Assembly: GCF_006874585.1 (NCBI RefSeq)
Contig: NZ_CP029762.1
Span: 403,922-467,921 of the forward strand
Direction of reading: 5' to 3'
Length of the DNA: 64,000 nt
From: Sphingomonas sp. IC081
GTDB taxonomy: Bacteria > Pseudomonadota > Alphaproteobacteria > Sphingomonadales > Sphingomonadaceae
Shown here piece after piece: positions 44,626 through 52,450 of this stretch; positions within the stretch are counted from its first letter, which is position 1, and every line of letters begins with the position of its first letter. The notes beneath the pieces are model-generated. The model made no database searches. It was not told the DNA's origin and saw only the letters and a list, made by a program, of their open reading frames with translations. The translations under genes were made by a program, and so were the position numbers.

Positions 44626-44663
44626 ATTACGAAAACTTTACGCAGGTCTTGCGAAGTCTTTAC
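44626..44663 (-). promoter_or_regulatory. CpxR-like direct repeats before the response regulator gene
   Basis: On the minus strand GTAAA-like half-sites occur at 44663-44659, 44641-44637 and 44630-44626 with spacings of 22 and 11 bp. The order, orientation and flanking TTGTGGGT match the array at 37914-37950. Confidence 0.6.
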
Positions 44664-44692
44664 CCACAAATCGCGCATTGCCGGTCATATCG

Positions 44693-44709
44693 AATTAGTC
44701 AGACTAATT
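44693..44709. promoter_or_regulatory. 17-bp palindrome upstream of a TonB-dependent receptor gene
   Basis: AATTAGTC-A-GACTAATT is a perfect palindrome with one central base, ending 64 bp before the receptor start. It fits the TNGTNNNACNA pattern of FadR-type GntR regulators. No GntR gene lies in the window. Confidence 0.6.
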
Positions 44710-44772
44710 AAGCGGTCTGCGTCGTCGATATGGGGCATGGTAATCGGCCAGCCCCTCAGGGAGGGTTGATCC

Positions 44773-47568
44773 ATGGCGCTCAAGCCAGTTGCGTTTTGCA
44801 CCGTATCCATTCTGGCACTCGGCCTTGCCGGTGTCGCTCATGCGCAGGACTCTGCACCTGCAAACAGCGGCGATGGCACGGAAAGCGCCGCGCCCAGCGC
44901 CGAGGACATCATCGTCACCGGCGTGCGAGCATCGATTGTCGGCGCGCTCAACGTGCGCAAGGATTCGGTGCAGATCGTCGACTCGATCGTCGCCGAGGAC
45001 GTCGGTAAATTGCCGGACAATAACGTCGTCGAAGCGCTCCAGCGCGTGACCGGCATCCAGATCACCGACCGGGCCGGCGGCGAGGCCGCCACCGTCACCA
45101 TTCGCGGCCTTCCCGACGCGGCCACGACGATGAACGGCCGCAACATCTTCACCTCGACGGGGCAATCGTTCTCGCTTCAGGACATCTCGGCGAACCTCGT
45201 CAAGCAGGTGGACGTCTACAAGACGCGCTCGGCCGATCAGCTCGAGACCGGCCTTGCCGGGCAGATCGACGTCAAGACCCGTCGTCCGTTCGATTTCGAC
45301 GGTTTTGCCGTCTCGGGCCTGGTGCGTGGAACCTACAACGAGATTGCCGACAGCTATAATCCCAACGTGGCGCTGCTGGTCTCTGACCGCTGGGAAACCG
45401 GGATCGGCGACATCGGCATCCTCGTCAACGGCAGCTACAGCAAGACCAAGTACCGCAACGAAACGGTGACGGCCGGCGCGCTGGTGCCGTTCGCGACGGA
45501 AAACCCAACGGATGGATCCGGGCTGTCGCCGCTCGAGCGAATCTTCTCGGGCTGGACGCCCGGGCTCAACGAAGGCTTGCCGACCACGCCGGGTTCGACG
45601 ATCAACTACAACGGCGTCGAGGTGCCTTATTACCTCTCGCGCGACGCGGTGTTCTCGACCGACCAGTACGGTACCCGCAAGCGGCCGTCGTTCAATGTCG
45701 CCTTGCAGTGGGCCCCGAACAGCTCTTCGGTCTATACCGCCGAGATGTATTACACGGGCTTCCGCGGCTCGCTCTACAGCGACATGATGTTCAGCTATGT
45801 CGACTATTGGAGCAATCCCGGTGCATTCGAGACTTATGACGGCACCAACATCATCAAGTCGCGCACGGTGGACGATGTCTACGGGTTCAACAGCGGCGAC
45901 TACACGAAGAACAGTACCGACAGCTACGTCTATGCCCTGAACGGCCAGTGGGACGTCGGTGACGGGCGCGGCAAGATCACTGCGGATCTCGCCTATCAGG
46001 ACAGCGTCTACAAGACCTCGTTCATTGCCATGCGCACCGATCGCACGGCCAGCCAGATCACCGCGGACTTCAATTCCGGCGGCGGCGTCCCCTCCTATCA
46101 CTTCGATGACGATTCCCTGCTGACCCAGGCCTCCACCTGGAACGTCGCGCAGCTTTACGACAACGCCGAGCGCGACAAGGGCAGCGCGGTGACGGCACAG
46201 CTGGACGGCTACTACAGCTGGGACGAAGGCTTCCTGCGCCGCATCAAGGCGGGTCTGCGCTACGACGACCGCAAGGCCTCGAGCTACAGCCGGACCGCCG
46301 ACGCGAACAGCCTCGGAGTCAGCCTGACGACGCTGCCCGAGGCGGCCTATTTCACCAATTCCGGTTTCATGAGCGGCGAGGCCGATGTGCCCCGCAGCTG
46401 GATGACCGTGGACGGTTCATGGCTTTACAATAACGCCGACTATGTTCGTGGTCTCTACGGGCTGACAACGTCCGACCAGCTGACGCTCAACAAGACTTTC
46501 GACATCGACGAGATCACCATGACCGCCTACTTCATGGCCGATGCTCAGGCGACGATCTTCGGACGTCCGCTCGATCTCGAAGCCGGCGTGCGCTACGTCA
46601 ACGTGGCGAGCGATTACAACTTCTTCGACCGTTACAATGACTATGCCCTGACCCGCGCGGGATCGGGTTCGGCGAAGTTCCTGCCCAGCTTCACGGCGCG
46701 TTATGCGATCACCGACAAGCTGCGCCTGCGCTTCAACTATGGCGAGACGCTGCGGCGGCCGAGCTTCACCGACGTCAATCCGACCTATTCGCTGACTGGA
46801 GACCTCACCAGCGTGGGCTATGGCAGCGGATCGGCAGGCAATGCGGACCTCAAGCCGACCCATTCGAAGAACTACGACCTTGCGCTCGAATGGTATTTCG
46901 ACCGCGACAGCGCGATCACCGTTACCGCATTCCGCCGCGAGATCGACGGCCTTGTGGTCAGCCTGCCGGTAATGAGCTATATTCCCGACAACGGCATCGT
47001 TGCCGGGGCGACCGACTATTTCGTGGTGACGAAACCGGTCAACGCGTCCGACGGTGTGCTGAAGGGTGTCGAACTGGGTCTGACCTACTTCCCGCACTAT
47101 CTGCCCAGCGTGCTCGATGGGCTCGGCTTCCAGGGCAGCCTGACGGTGCTGGATTCGAGCCAGACCATCCCCACCTCGGATTCGGCCGGCAACATCACCG
47201 GCTATACCAAGTCGGCTTTCTTCGATGTGTCGAAACTGTCGTACAACGCGACGCTGGCCTATGACCGGGGGCCGTTCAACGCCCGCCTGTCCTATGTCTG
47301 GCGCAAGGGCTTCCTGCACAACAACGAAGCCAGCCTGTTCGCGAACCCGATCGGCATCTGGTACAAGTCCGAGGAAAGCCTCGACTTCCAGCTGACCTGG
47401 AACGTGACGCACGACATCGGGGTGACGTTTGACGCGACCAATCTCACCAAGTCGAAGCAGCAGAGCTACTACAAGTTCGGCGATGCCGGTGGTTCGGCCA
47501 CCGACAATCTTGCCACCACCCTGTTGGCCCGGACCTTCTCGATCGGCGCGCGCTTCACGTTCAAGTGA
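44773..47568 (+). CDS. TonB-dependent receptor of the Xanthomonas-Caulobacter type
   Basis: The protein has 931 residues with a signal peptide ending at VAHAQ, a TonB-box-like segment (AEDIIVTGVRASI), a plug domain (about residues 60-170: DVGKLPDNNVVEALQRVTGIQI, then RGLPDAATTMNGRNIF) and a large barrel ending ARFTFK. These blocks define the receptor subfamily expanded in Caulobacter and sphingomonads, mostly linked to oligosaccharides or other large carbon sources. It stands alone, with a perfect palindrome upstream and a strong hairpin after the stop. The ligand is unknown. Confidence 0.93.
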   Translation: MALKPVAFCTVSILALGLAGVAHAQDSAPANSGDGTESAAPSAEDIIVTGVRASIVGALNVRKDSVQIVDSIVAEDVGKLPDNNVVEALQRVTGIQITDRAGGEAATVTIRGLPDAATTMNGRNIFTSTGQSFSLQDISANLVKQVDVYKTRSADQLETGLAGQIDVKTRRPFDFDGFAVSGLVRGTYNEIADSYNPNVALLVSDRWETGIGDIGILVNGSYSKTKYRNETVTAGALVPFATENPTDGSGLSPLERIFSGWTPGLNEGLPTTPGSTINYNGVEVPYYLSRDAVFSTDQYGTRKRPSFNVALQWAPNSSSVYTAEMYYTGFRGSLYSDMMFSYVDYWSNPGAFETYDGTNIIKSRTVDDVYGFNSGDYTKNSTDSYVYALNGQWDVGDGRGKITADLAYQDSVYKTSFIAMRTDRTASQITADFNSGGGVPSYHFDDDSLLTQASTWNVAQLYDNAERDKGSAVTAQLDGYYSWDEGFLRRIKAGLRYDDRKASSYSRTADANSLGVSLTTLPEAAYFTNSGFMSGEADVPRSWMTVDGSWLYNNADYVRGLYGLTTSDQLTLNKTFDIDEITMTAYFMADAQATIFGRPLDLEAGVRYVNVASDYNFFDRYNDYALTRAGSGSAKFLPSFTARYAITDKLRLRFNYGETLRRPSFTDVNPTYSLTGDLTSVGYGSGSAGNADLKPTHSKNYDLALEWYFDRDSAITVTAFRREIDGLVVSLPVMSYIPDNGIVAGATDYFVVTKPVNASDGVLKGVELGLTYFPHYLPSVLDGLGFQGSLTVLDSSQTIPTSDSAGNITGYTKSAFFDVSKLSYNATLAYDRGPFNARLSYVWRKGFLHNNEASLFANPIGIWYKSEESLDFQLTWNVTHDIGVTFDATNLTKSKQQSYYKFGDAGGSATDNLATTLLARTFSIGARFTFK

Positions 47569-47580
47569 GCGTGAGCAATG

Positions 47581-47615
47581 CCGGACGCCGCGCGATGACA
47601 TCGCGCGGCGTCCGG
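47581..47615. terminator. Long hairpin between convergent receptor and TonB-like genes
   Basis: CCGGACGCCGCGCGAT (47581-47596) and its complement (47600-47615) form a perfect 16-bp stem with a three-base loop, 12 bases after the receptor stop. It has no T-run. It probably blocks transcription from both sides. Confidence 0.65.
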
Positions 47616-47640
47616 TCTGCTGCACGTGGCGGCGGGACGT

Positions 47641-48393
47641 TCAGGCTTCCAGTCGGTAAGTCATCGGCACCAGGAAGCTGAGCGCGGCTTCCGCAGCGCT
47701 GGAAGGTGGTTTCGGGAAGGGAGCTGCCTGCCGCAGTTGCTCAAGCGCGAGGCGATCGAGTTCGCCGAAGCCGCTGCTTCTGGCCAGCGTCAGGCGGTCG
47801 ATCCGTCCTTCACGGGTGAGCGAGAAGCGCGCGAGCACGGTGCCTTCGCAGCCCTTGCCGGCGAGTGCGGCGGGGAACGCCTTGTAGCGGCGGATGTGCC
47901 GAAACACGCGCAGGGCATAGCCGTCGGAAGCGGCCGTGCGGCGAGTTGGAGGGGATTCGGCAGCCGAGGCTGCGGATCCGGTTTGCGGCATGGCGGCGGC
48001 TTTCGTTCCTGTAAGGAGCACGCGGCTGCTGTCGGCGGCATCGTCGGACGGCATCGATCTGTCCAGCGATGGCGGCACGTCGGCCGATCCCGGCATGGCC
48101 AGAGCTGCCGGTGTCTCGGTTCCGGGCAGCACCAGCAGCGGAGGCGGGACGTCCTGTCGCCGCACAAACGGAGAGGCTTCAGCACGCCTTGACACTTGCC
48201 GGGATGCCGCAGCCTGCGTCGGCTCGGCCTCTTGCATTAGCTGCTGCGGCGCGGCTAGCGACATCACTGTCAGGCCGTGCCGGGCGTCCGGGCCGCTCGT
48301 CGGCGCGGCATGCCACGAGAGCAGGAGTGCGGTCAGGAGTGCGGCGTGTACTCCACCGGCCAGCCCTGCGGAAACTGTTCGCGAACCCAACAT
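47641..48393 (-). CDS. TonB-like energy transducer
   Basis: The protein has about 250 residues: an N-terminal anchor (GGVHAALLTALLLSWHAA), a long linker rich in Ala, Pro and Ser, and a C-terminal TonB domain with ALRVFRHIRRYKAFPAALAGKG, GTVLARFSLTREGRIDRLTL and ELDRLALEQLRQAAPFPKPP. It would transmit the proton-motive force to a receptor, most likely the one at 49617 in the same cluster. The ATG at 48393 is preferred, because from the longer start at 48435 the Fur-like box at 48414-48428 would lie within the coding sequence. Confidence 0.85.
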   Translation of the reverse strand: MLGSRTVSAGLAGGVHAALLTALLLSWHAAPTSGPDARHGLTVMSLAAPQQLMQEAEPTQAAASRQVSRRAEASPFVRRQDVPPPLLVLPGTETPAALAMPGSADVPPSLDRSMPSDDAADSSRVLLTGTKAAAMPQTGSAASAAESPPTRRTAASDGYALRVFRHIRRYKAFPAALAGKGCEGTVLARFSLTREGRIDRLTLARSSGFGELDRLALEQLRQAAPFPKPPSSAAEAALSFLVPMTYRLEA

Positions 48394-48413
48394 GGCGCGA
48401 TCGCTAATAGATA

Positions 48414-48428
48414 TGCGAGTGACTCGCA
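48414..48428 (-). promoter_or_regulatory. Fur-like box before the TonB-like gene
   Basis: TGCGAGT-G-ACTCGCA (plus strand) is a perfect 7-1-7 inverted repeat, the spacing of Fur boxes; alphaproteobacterial Fur boxes are commonly of the TGCRAAT-N-ATTYGCA kind. It ends 21 bp before the preferred start codon. Confidence 0.55.
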
Positions 48429-48462
48429 ATAGCATATTGTCTGTGAATACCGCGCATCGCGT

Positions 48463-49608
48463 TCAGAGTGTTTCCAGGAATGCAACTAGCGCGGCGCGTT
48501 CGTCCGCCGTCAGGTTCAGTTTCCTGACCAAGGGATCGGCGCTGGGCACGGGAACGTTCCCGCTGGGTTGCTGGCGGTCCTTGCCGCCACCGCCGTTGTA
48601 GAGCGCGACGACGTTGTCCAGCGTCTGGAACAACCCGTTATGCATGTAAGGGGCGGTCTTGCGCACCCCGAGCAGGGAAGCCGTGCGGAACCTGCCGACA
48701 TCCTCGGGCTTGCCGGTTACCTCGTAGCGGCCAAGGTCCTCCAGACGGCGTCCGTAAAAGCTTATGCCGAGGTTGTGGAAGCGCTGATCGGACAGCAACG
48801 GGCCATTGTGACAGGCCGCGCAGCCAGCCTTGGTGCGAAACAGGTGCAGGCCGAGGAGTTCGCGGTCGGTAAGCACGCCCGTGCCCTTCTCGAAGACCTG
48901 CATCCAGCGCGAACGCGGCGGGCGCAGGGTTCGCTCGTGCGCGGCAAGCGCGGCGGTCACGTCCTTCATGGTGATCGGGCGGTCCTGCCCCAGTGCGGCA
49001 TAGGCGGTGCGATAACCGGTATCGGCATTGAGACGCGGGAGCACCGTCTCGGTCGTTGCGGCCATCTCGGCGCCGTCGGTGATCGGGTGCAGGGCCTGTT
49101 CGGCAAGATCCGGGCTGCGCCCGTCCCAGAACAGCGGTGTCATCCAGGCGGCGGTATAGAGCGACTGGGCGTTGCGCCGCCCGCGTTGCCGGTCATGGCC
49201 GAAGGCGGTGCGCAAGCCGTCGCCCAGCCCCAGTTCCGGACTGTGGCACGAGGCACAGGCGATCTGGCCGGAACCGGAGAGCCGGGGATCGTCGAACAGG
49301 CGTTTGCCGATTGCCGCGAGCGCCTTCTCGCGCTCGCCCGGAGCGGGCAGCGAGGGCAGCGGTGCAAACTCGCGAAATTCGGCGCCGGGACCGAGCAAGG
49401 GGCGAGGCCAGCTTTGCGGCGGTCCGGCGTAGAGACGCCGGAGATCCATCGCCGACAAGTCGCCGGGTGTAGCGTGTGCGGTTTCCGGTCCAGCCGGTTC
49501 CTGCCGTAGCGCCGCCCTTGGCGCCTGACCCTCGCCCGATGCCTGCACGGCCACGAAGACCGCGGACGCCAGTAACAGCGCCCGCGGGACAAGTCGTTGC
49601 AGATTCAT
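48463..49608 (-). CDS. Di-heme cytochrome c peroxidase (MauG/CcpA family)
   Basis: The protein has 381 residues with an N-terminal signal sequence and two c-type heme sites, CASCH (residues 118-122) and CAACH (263-267). FDDPRLSGSGQIACASCH, QSLYTAAWMTPLFWDGRS, LRPPRSRW and RTASLLGVRKTAPYMHNG are hallmarks of bacterial di-heme peroxidases. It reduces peroxide or oxidises a protein side chain or ligand in the periplasm. The start codon lies eight bases after the receptor stop and the TonB-like gene follows, so an uptake function is likely. MbnH-type relatives work beside receptors in copper-chelate handling, but identity with these is unproven. Confidence 0.9.
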   Translation of the reverse strand: MNLQRLVPRALLLASAVFVAVQASGEGQAPRAALRQEPAGPETAHATPGDLSAMDLRRLYAGPPQSWPRPLLGPGAEFREFAPLPSLPAPGEREKALAAIGKRLFDDPRLSGSGQIACASCHSPELGLGDGLRTAFGHDRQRGRRNAQSLYTAAWMTPLFWDGRSPDLAEQALHPITDGAEMAATTETVLPRLNADTGYRTAYAALGQDRPITMKDVTAALAAHERTLRPPRSRWMQVFEKGTGVLTDRELLGLHLFRTKAGCAACHNGPLLSDQRFHNLGISFYGRRLEDLGRYEVTGKPEDVGRFRTASLLGVRKTAPYMHNGLFQTLDNVVALYNGGGGKDRQQPSGNVPVPSADPLVRKLNLTADERAALVAFLETL

Positions 49609-49616
49609 GCGCGCGC

Positions 49617-52142
49617 TCAGAACCGGTAGTTCAGGCCCACCCAGAACGAGCGGCCAAACTGATAGGGCTGGGTGGTCGCGACGCTGTTCGGCGAGGGGAT
49701 GCGGTCGAGCAGGTTGGCGATGCGCGTTTCCGCCGTCAGCACGCCCATGGCCGAACGGATCACTTCGAACTGCGCGTTGAGGTTGACGTCGATCGCCTTG
49801 GGATAATGGATGTAGTCGTAGACGTCGTAAGCGGTGCCATCCACCGTCTGGCTTTCACCGGTATCCTCGATCTGGTCGAAGCCGCTGCGATAGCGCACGT
49901 TGAGGTTCGTGGTCAGCCGGTCGTCCAGCCAGCGGGCGGTCCAGGTGGCATTGATGATGAGCGGCGCGGCCATGTCGTCGCGCTGATTGAGGGCGGAAAG
50001 CTCGGCCAGCGTGGTGACATTGCCCTGGAACAGGACCGGCGTATCGTCGAACAGCTCACTGTCGATGGCGTCGAGATAGTTGTCGTTGCTGGACTTCGTT
50101 TTGGAGAAGTTGGTGTTGATCGCGAAGTCGTGCTTGCCGAAGCGGCGCGTCCATTCCACCGATGCGCCGCGGTAGCTGCTGAAACCGGTGTTGGTGACGA
50201 CATAGCGGGTGACGGTGGAGGTCTTGCCGTTGGGCAGAATGATCGACTCGCGCTCGCCGGCCGCCCGGACGAATTCGTCCTTGCCCTCCCGGTAGATGCC
50301 CTTGACCCGCAGATCGCCGCCAAGAATGCGGGCGGACAGGGCTGCCGACAGTTCGTCGGAGTAGGGGGTCTTGGTCTTGCTTCCCGAGTAGCTGGTGGAA
50401 TAGCTCATCGACGAAAGATACCAGTCCGTACCGGCGTAGGTCGTAAGCCCGCCGCTGCTGGTTCCCGTACGCAGATAGGTGGCGGCGGCCGGGTATTGTT
50501 CACGCAAGGCATAGGCCAGCATCGAGCGGCCGTAATACCGATTGGCGCCCAGGGTCACGCTCCAGCCGTCCCATGGCAGCGCATAGCTGGCCGAAAGGCG
50601 CGGCGAGAAATTGTGGTTGCCGAGAAAACTCTCGTAGTCGTAGCGCAGCCCGGCGCGCAGGGAGAACGCGCCGAACCGCGCGGAATATTCCGCCCAGCCT
50701 GCGACACTGTCGAGCGCAACCTCAGCCCGATAGGCCGAATAGACGGTAAATTGGGTAAGGGCGTATTCTCCGGTCACGCAAGTCAGGCTGTTTCCGTCGG
50801 CGCAGACGATGGAGGAGGCCGCCGATTGCGATGTTCCGCGCGAGTAGGCGCCGCCATCCACGGGACGGCTGCGCATGGCCTCGATGTGCTGGTAATCGAA
50901 GCCCATGGCCAAAGTGCCGGGACCGATGGACCGCGACCAGCGGCCGTTGAGGTTGTAGACGTCCTGTGTCTGGTCGATGTCGCCAAAGCCGCCGATGGTG
51001 CAGTTGGTGTTGCTGCAGACGCTGCCGTTGGTGCTCCACGAGGGCACCGAATAGTTGAAGGGCGAGGCATCGCGGCCGGTGTCGCTGTGCGTGAGGTTGG
51101 CCGAAAGCGACCAGTCGCTGGTGCCGGAGTGCGCCAGCCGTAGCTGGCTGGTGATGCCGCCGCCCCTGGAAACGACCTCATTGTCGACGCCGTTGGCCGA
51201 TGCCGCTTCGCTGCGGTAGGGCGAATAGACGAATTGACCCGAGAGGGTGAGGTCGCCGGTGAGGTCGGCTTCCATCTTGGCCATGAAGTTGTCGCTGGTG
51301 CTGGACTGACCGAACGTGGTCGCGCCATAGGCTGCTCCGCGGGTGTAGACGACGTTGGCGGTCGAGCGATTGTAGGCCAGAAGCAGGCCGATGTTCGGGT
51401 TGACCGGTACGTCGAGGCTGACCCCGTAGCGCCACTTTTCGAAACTCGGCCGCGAGGGCATTTCATCGTCGGCCAGCGCGGCGCGCGAGGCTGGAGACAC
51501 ACGGTAGTGGGTGAGCGCGTCCGAGGTATAGGAAACGTTCGCGCTTGCGCCCCATTCGCGTTTCGGCGCACGGGTCTTGATGTCGAGTGCGCCGCCGGTG
51601 AAGCGTCCGTATTCGGCAGAGACGTTGGAATCGCGCAGCGTCACTTCGCCGACCAGATTGGTATCGACCCAGATGGATTGGGCGGTGGCACCTGCCAGTT
51701 CGTATGCGGCAAGCGCATTGCTGGTCCGGCTGGTACCGGTGATGTCGACGCGAGCGTTGGCATCGATGCCGTCGATGGTGATGAGGTTCTCGTAATAGCG
51801 GCCGCCCGAGATCGAGATGTCGGCGGGGCGAATGTCCTGAATGTTCTCCCGGGTGGCAAGGCCCTCGTCACGGGTGAACTGGACCGTGGGGAGCGCCTTG
51901 AGCAACTGGTTGGCATCGCCCGATCCGGCGGCGCGCGCACGGATTTCCCCGGCGGTGATGCGGGTTGTCCCGGCGTCGGCACCAGTGCCCATGACGTAGG
52001 CGCCGCCGTCCTGCCCGCCTTCGGCGACGACTTCTGGCAGCACTTGCTCGGTGCCGTCGGCGGTGCCGGTTTCCTGTGCAAACGCATTGGCGGGTGCGGC
52101 TAGCGCCGATCCCAGCAACAAAACCCTCATTTTCAAGCGCAT
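49617..52142 (-). CDS. TonB-dependent receptor of a peroxidase-linked uptake cluster
   Basis: The protein has 841 residues with a signal peptide ending AFAQET. The plug (about residues 60-200: ANQLLKALPTVQF, RPADISISGGRYYENLITIDG, LRDSNVSAEYGRFTGGALDIKT) and a barrel ending GLNYRF are complete. Two cysteine pairs in the barrel (VCSNTNCTIGG; IVCADGNSLTCVTG) could be disulfides of surface loops. It is first of three genes on this strand, before the di-heme peroxidase and TonB-like genes. A Fur-like site lies 55 bp upstream, which suggests a metal ligand such as a metallophore complex. Confidence 0.92.
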   Translation of the reverse strand: MRLKMRVLLLGSALAAPANAFAQETGTADGTEQVLPEVVAEGGQDGGAYVMGTGADAGTTRITAGEIRARAAGSGDANQLLKALPTVQFTRDEGLATRENIQDIRPADISISGGRYYENLITIDGIDANARVDITGTSRTSNALAAYELAGATAQSIWVDTNLVGEVTLRDSNVSAEYGRFTGGALDIKTRAPKREWGASANVSYTSDALTHYRVSPASRAALADDEMPSRPSFEKWRYGVSLDVPVNPNIGLLLAYNRSTANVVYTRGAAYGATTFGQSSTSDNFMAKMEADLTGDLTLSGQFVYSPYRSEAASANGVDNEVVSRGGGITSQLRLAHSGTSDWSLSANLTHSDTGRDASPFNYSVPSWSTNGSVCSNTNCTIGGFGDIDQTQDVYNLNGRWSRSIGPGTLAMGFDYQHIEAMRSRPVDGGAYSRGTSQSAASSIVCADGNSLTCVTGEYALTQFTVYSAYRAEVALDSVAGWAEYSARFGAFSLRAGLRYDYESFLGNHNFSPRLSASYALPWDGWSVTLGANRYYGRSMLAYALREQYPAAATYLRTGTSSGGLTTYAGTDWYLSSMSYSTSYSGSKTKTPYSDELSAALSARILGGDLRVKGIYREGKDEFVRAAGERESIILPNGKTSTVTRYVVTNTGFSSYRGASVEWTRRFGKHDFAINTNFSKTKSSNDNYLDAIDSELFDDTPVLFQGNVTTLAELSALNQRDDMAAPLIINATWTARWLDDRLTTNLNVRYRSGFDQIEDTGESQTVDGTAYDVYDYIHYPKAIDVNLNAQFEVIRSAMGVLTAETRIANLLDRIPSPNSVATTQPYQFGRSFWVGLNYRF

Positions 52143-52196
52143 GACGACCCCTGTTTGTCTCTGACGGGGGCGCCGCTAACGCGCTTGCCTATTTAT

Positions 52197-52211
52197 TGCA
52201 AGCGATTCTCA
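52197..52211 (-). promoter_or_regulatory. Fur-like box before the peroxidase-linked receptor gene
   Basis: TGCAAGC-G-ATTCTCA has the 7-1-7 form; one half (TGAGAAT on the minus strand) is a good Fur half-site and the other is imperfect. It is weaker than the site at 48414. Confidence 0.4.
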
Positions 52212-52237
52212 TTAGCACTTCTTTACTAAACAGCGTT

Positions 52238-52450
52238 TCAGCCATGCGCGACCTCGAACCCGGCGTCGCCGATCGCGGCTTCGATGGCTGCCCGGTCGGT
52301 GCTGTCGCTGTCGTAGTGGATCGCGACCTGCTTGAGATCACGCATCACATCGGCATGATGGATGCCGCCGCGGGCTTCCAGCACCCGCTTGAGACGGCTG
52401 GCGCAACCATCGCAGGTCATGCCCAGGACGGTCAGTTGCACGGCACTCAT
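52238..52450 (-). CDS. copZ: CopZ-like copper chaperone (heavy-metal-associated domain)
   Basis: The protein has 70 residues, a single HMA domain. VLGMTCDGCASRLKRVLE carries the CxxC copper site. It delivers Cu(I) to the CopA ATPase. The start overlaps the copA stop by one base (TAATG), so it is the third gene of cueR-copA-copZ. The two genes are probably expressed together under copper stress. Confidence 0.9.
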   Translation of the reverse strand: MSAVQLTVLGMTCDGCASRLKRVLEARGGIHHADVMRDLKQVAIHYDSDSTDRAAIEAAIGDAGFEVAHG

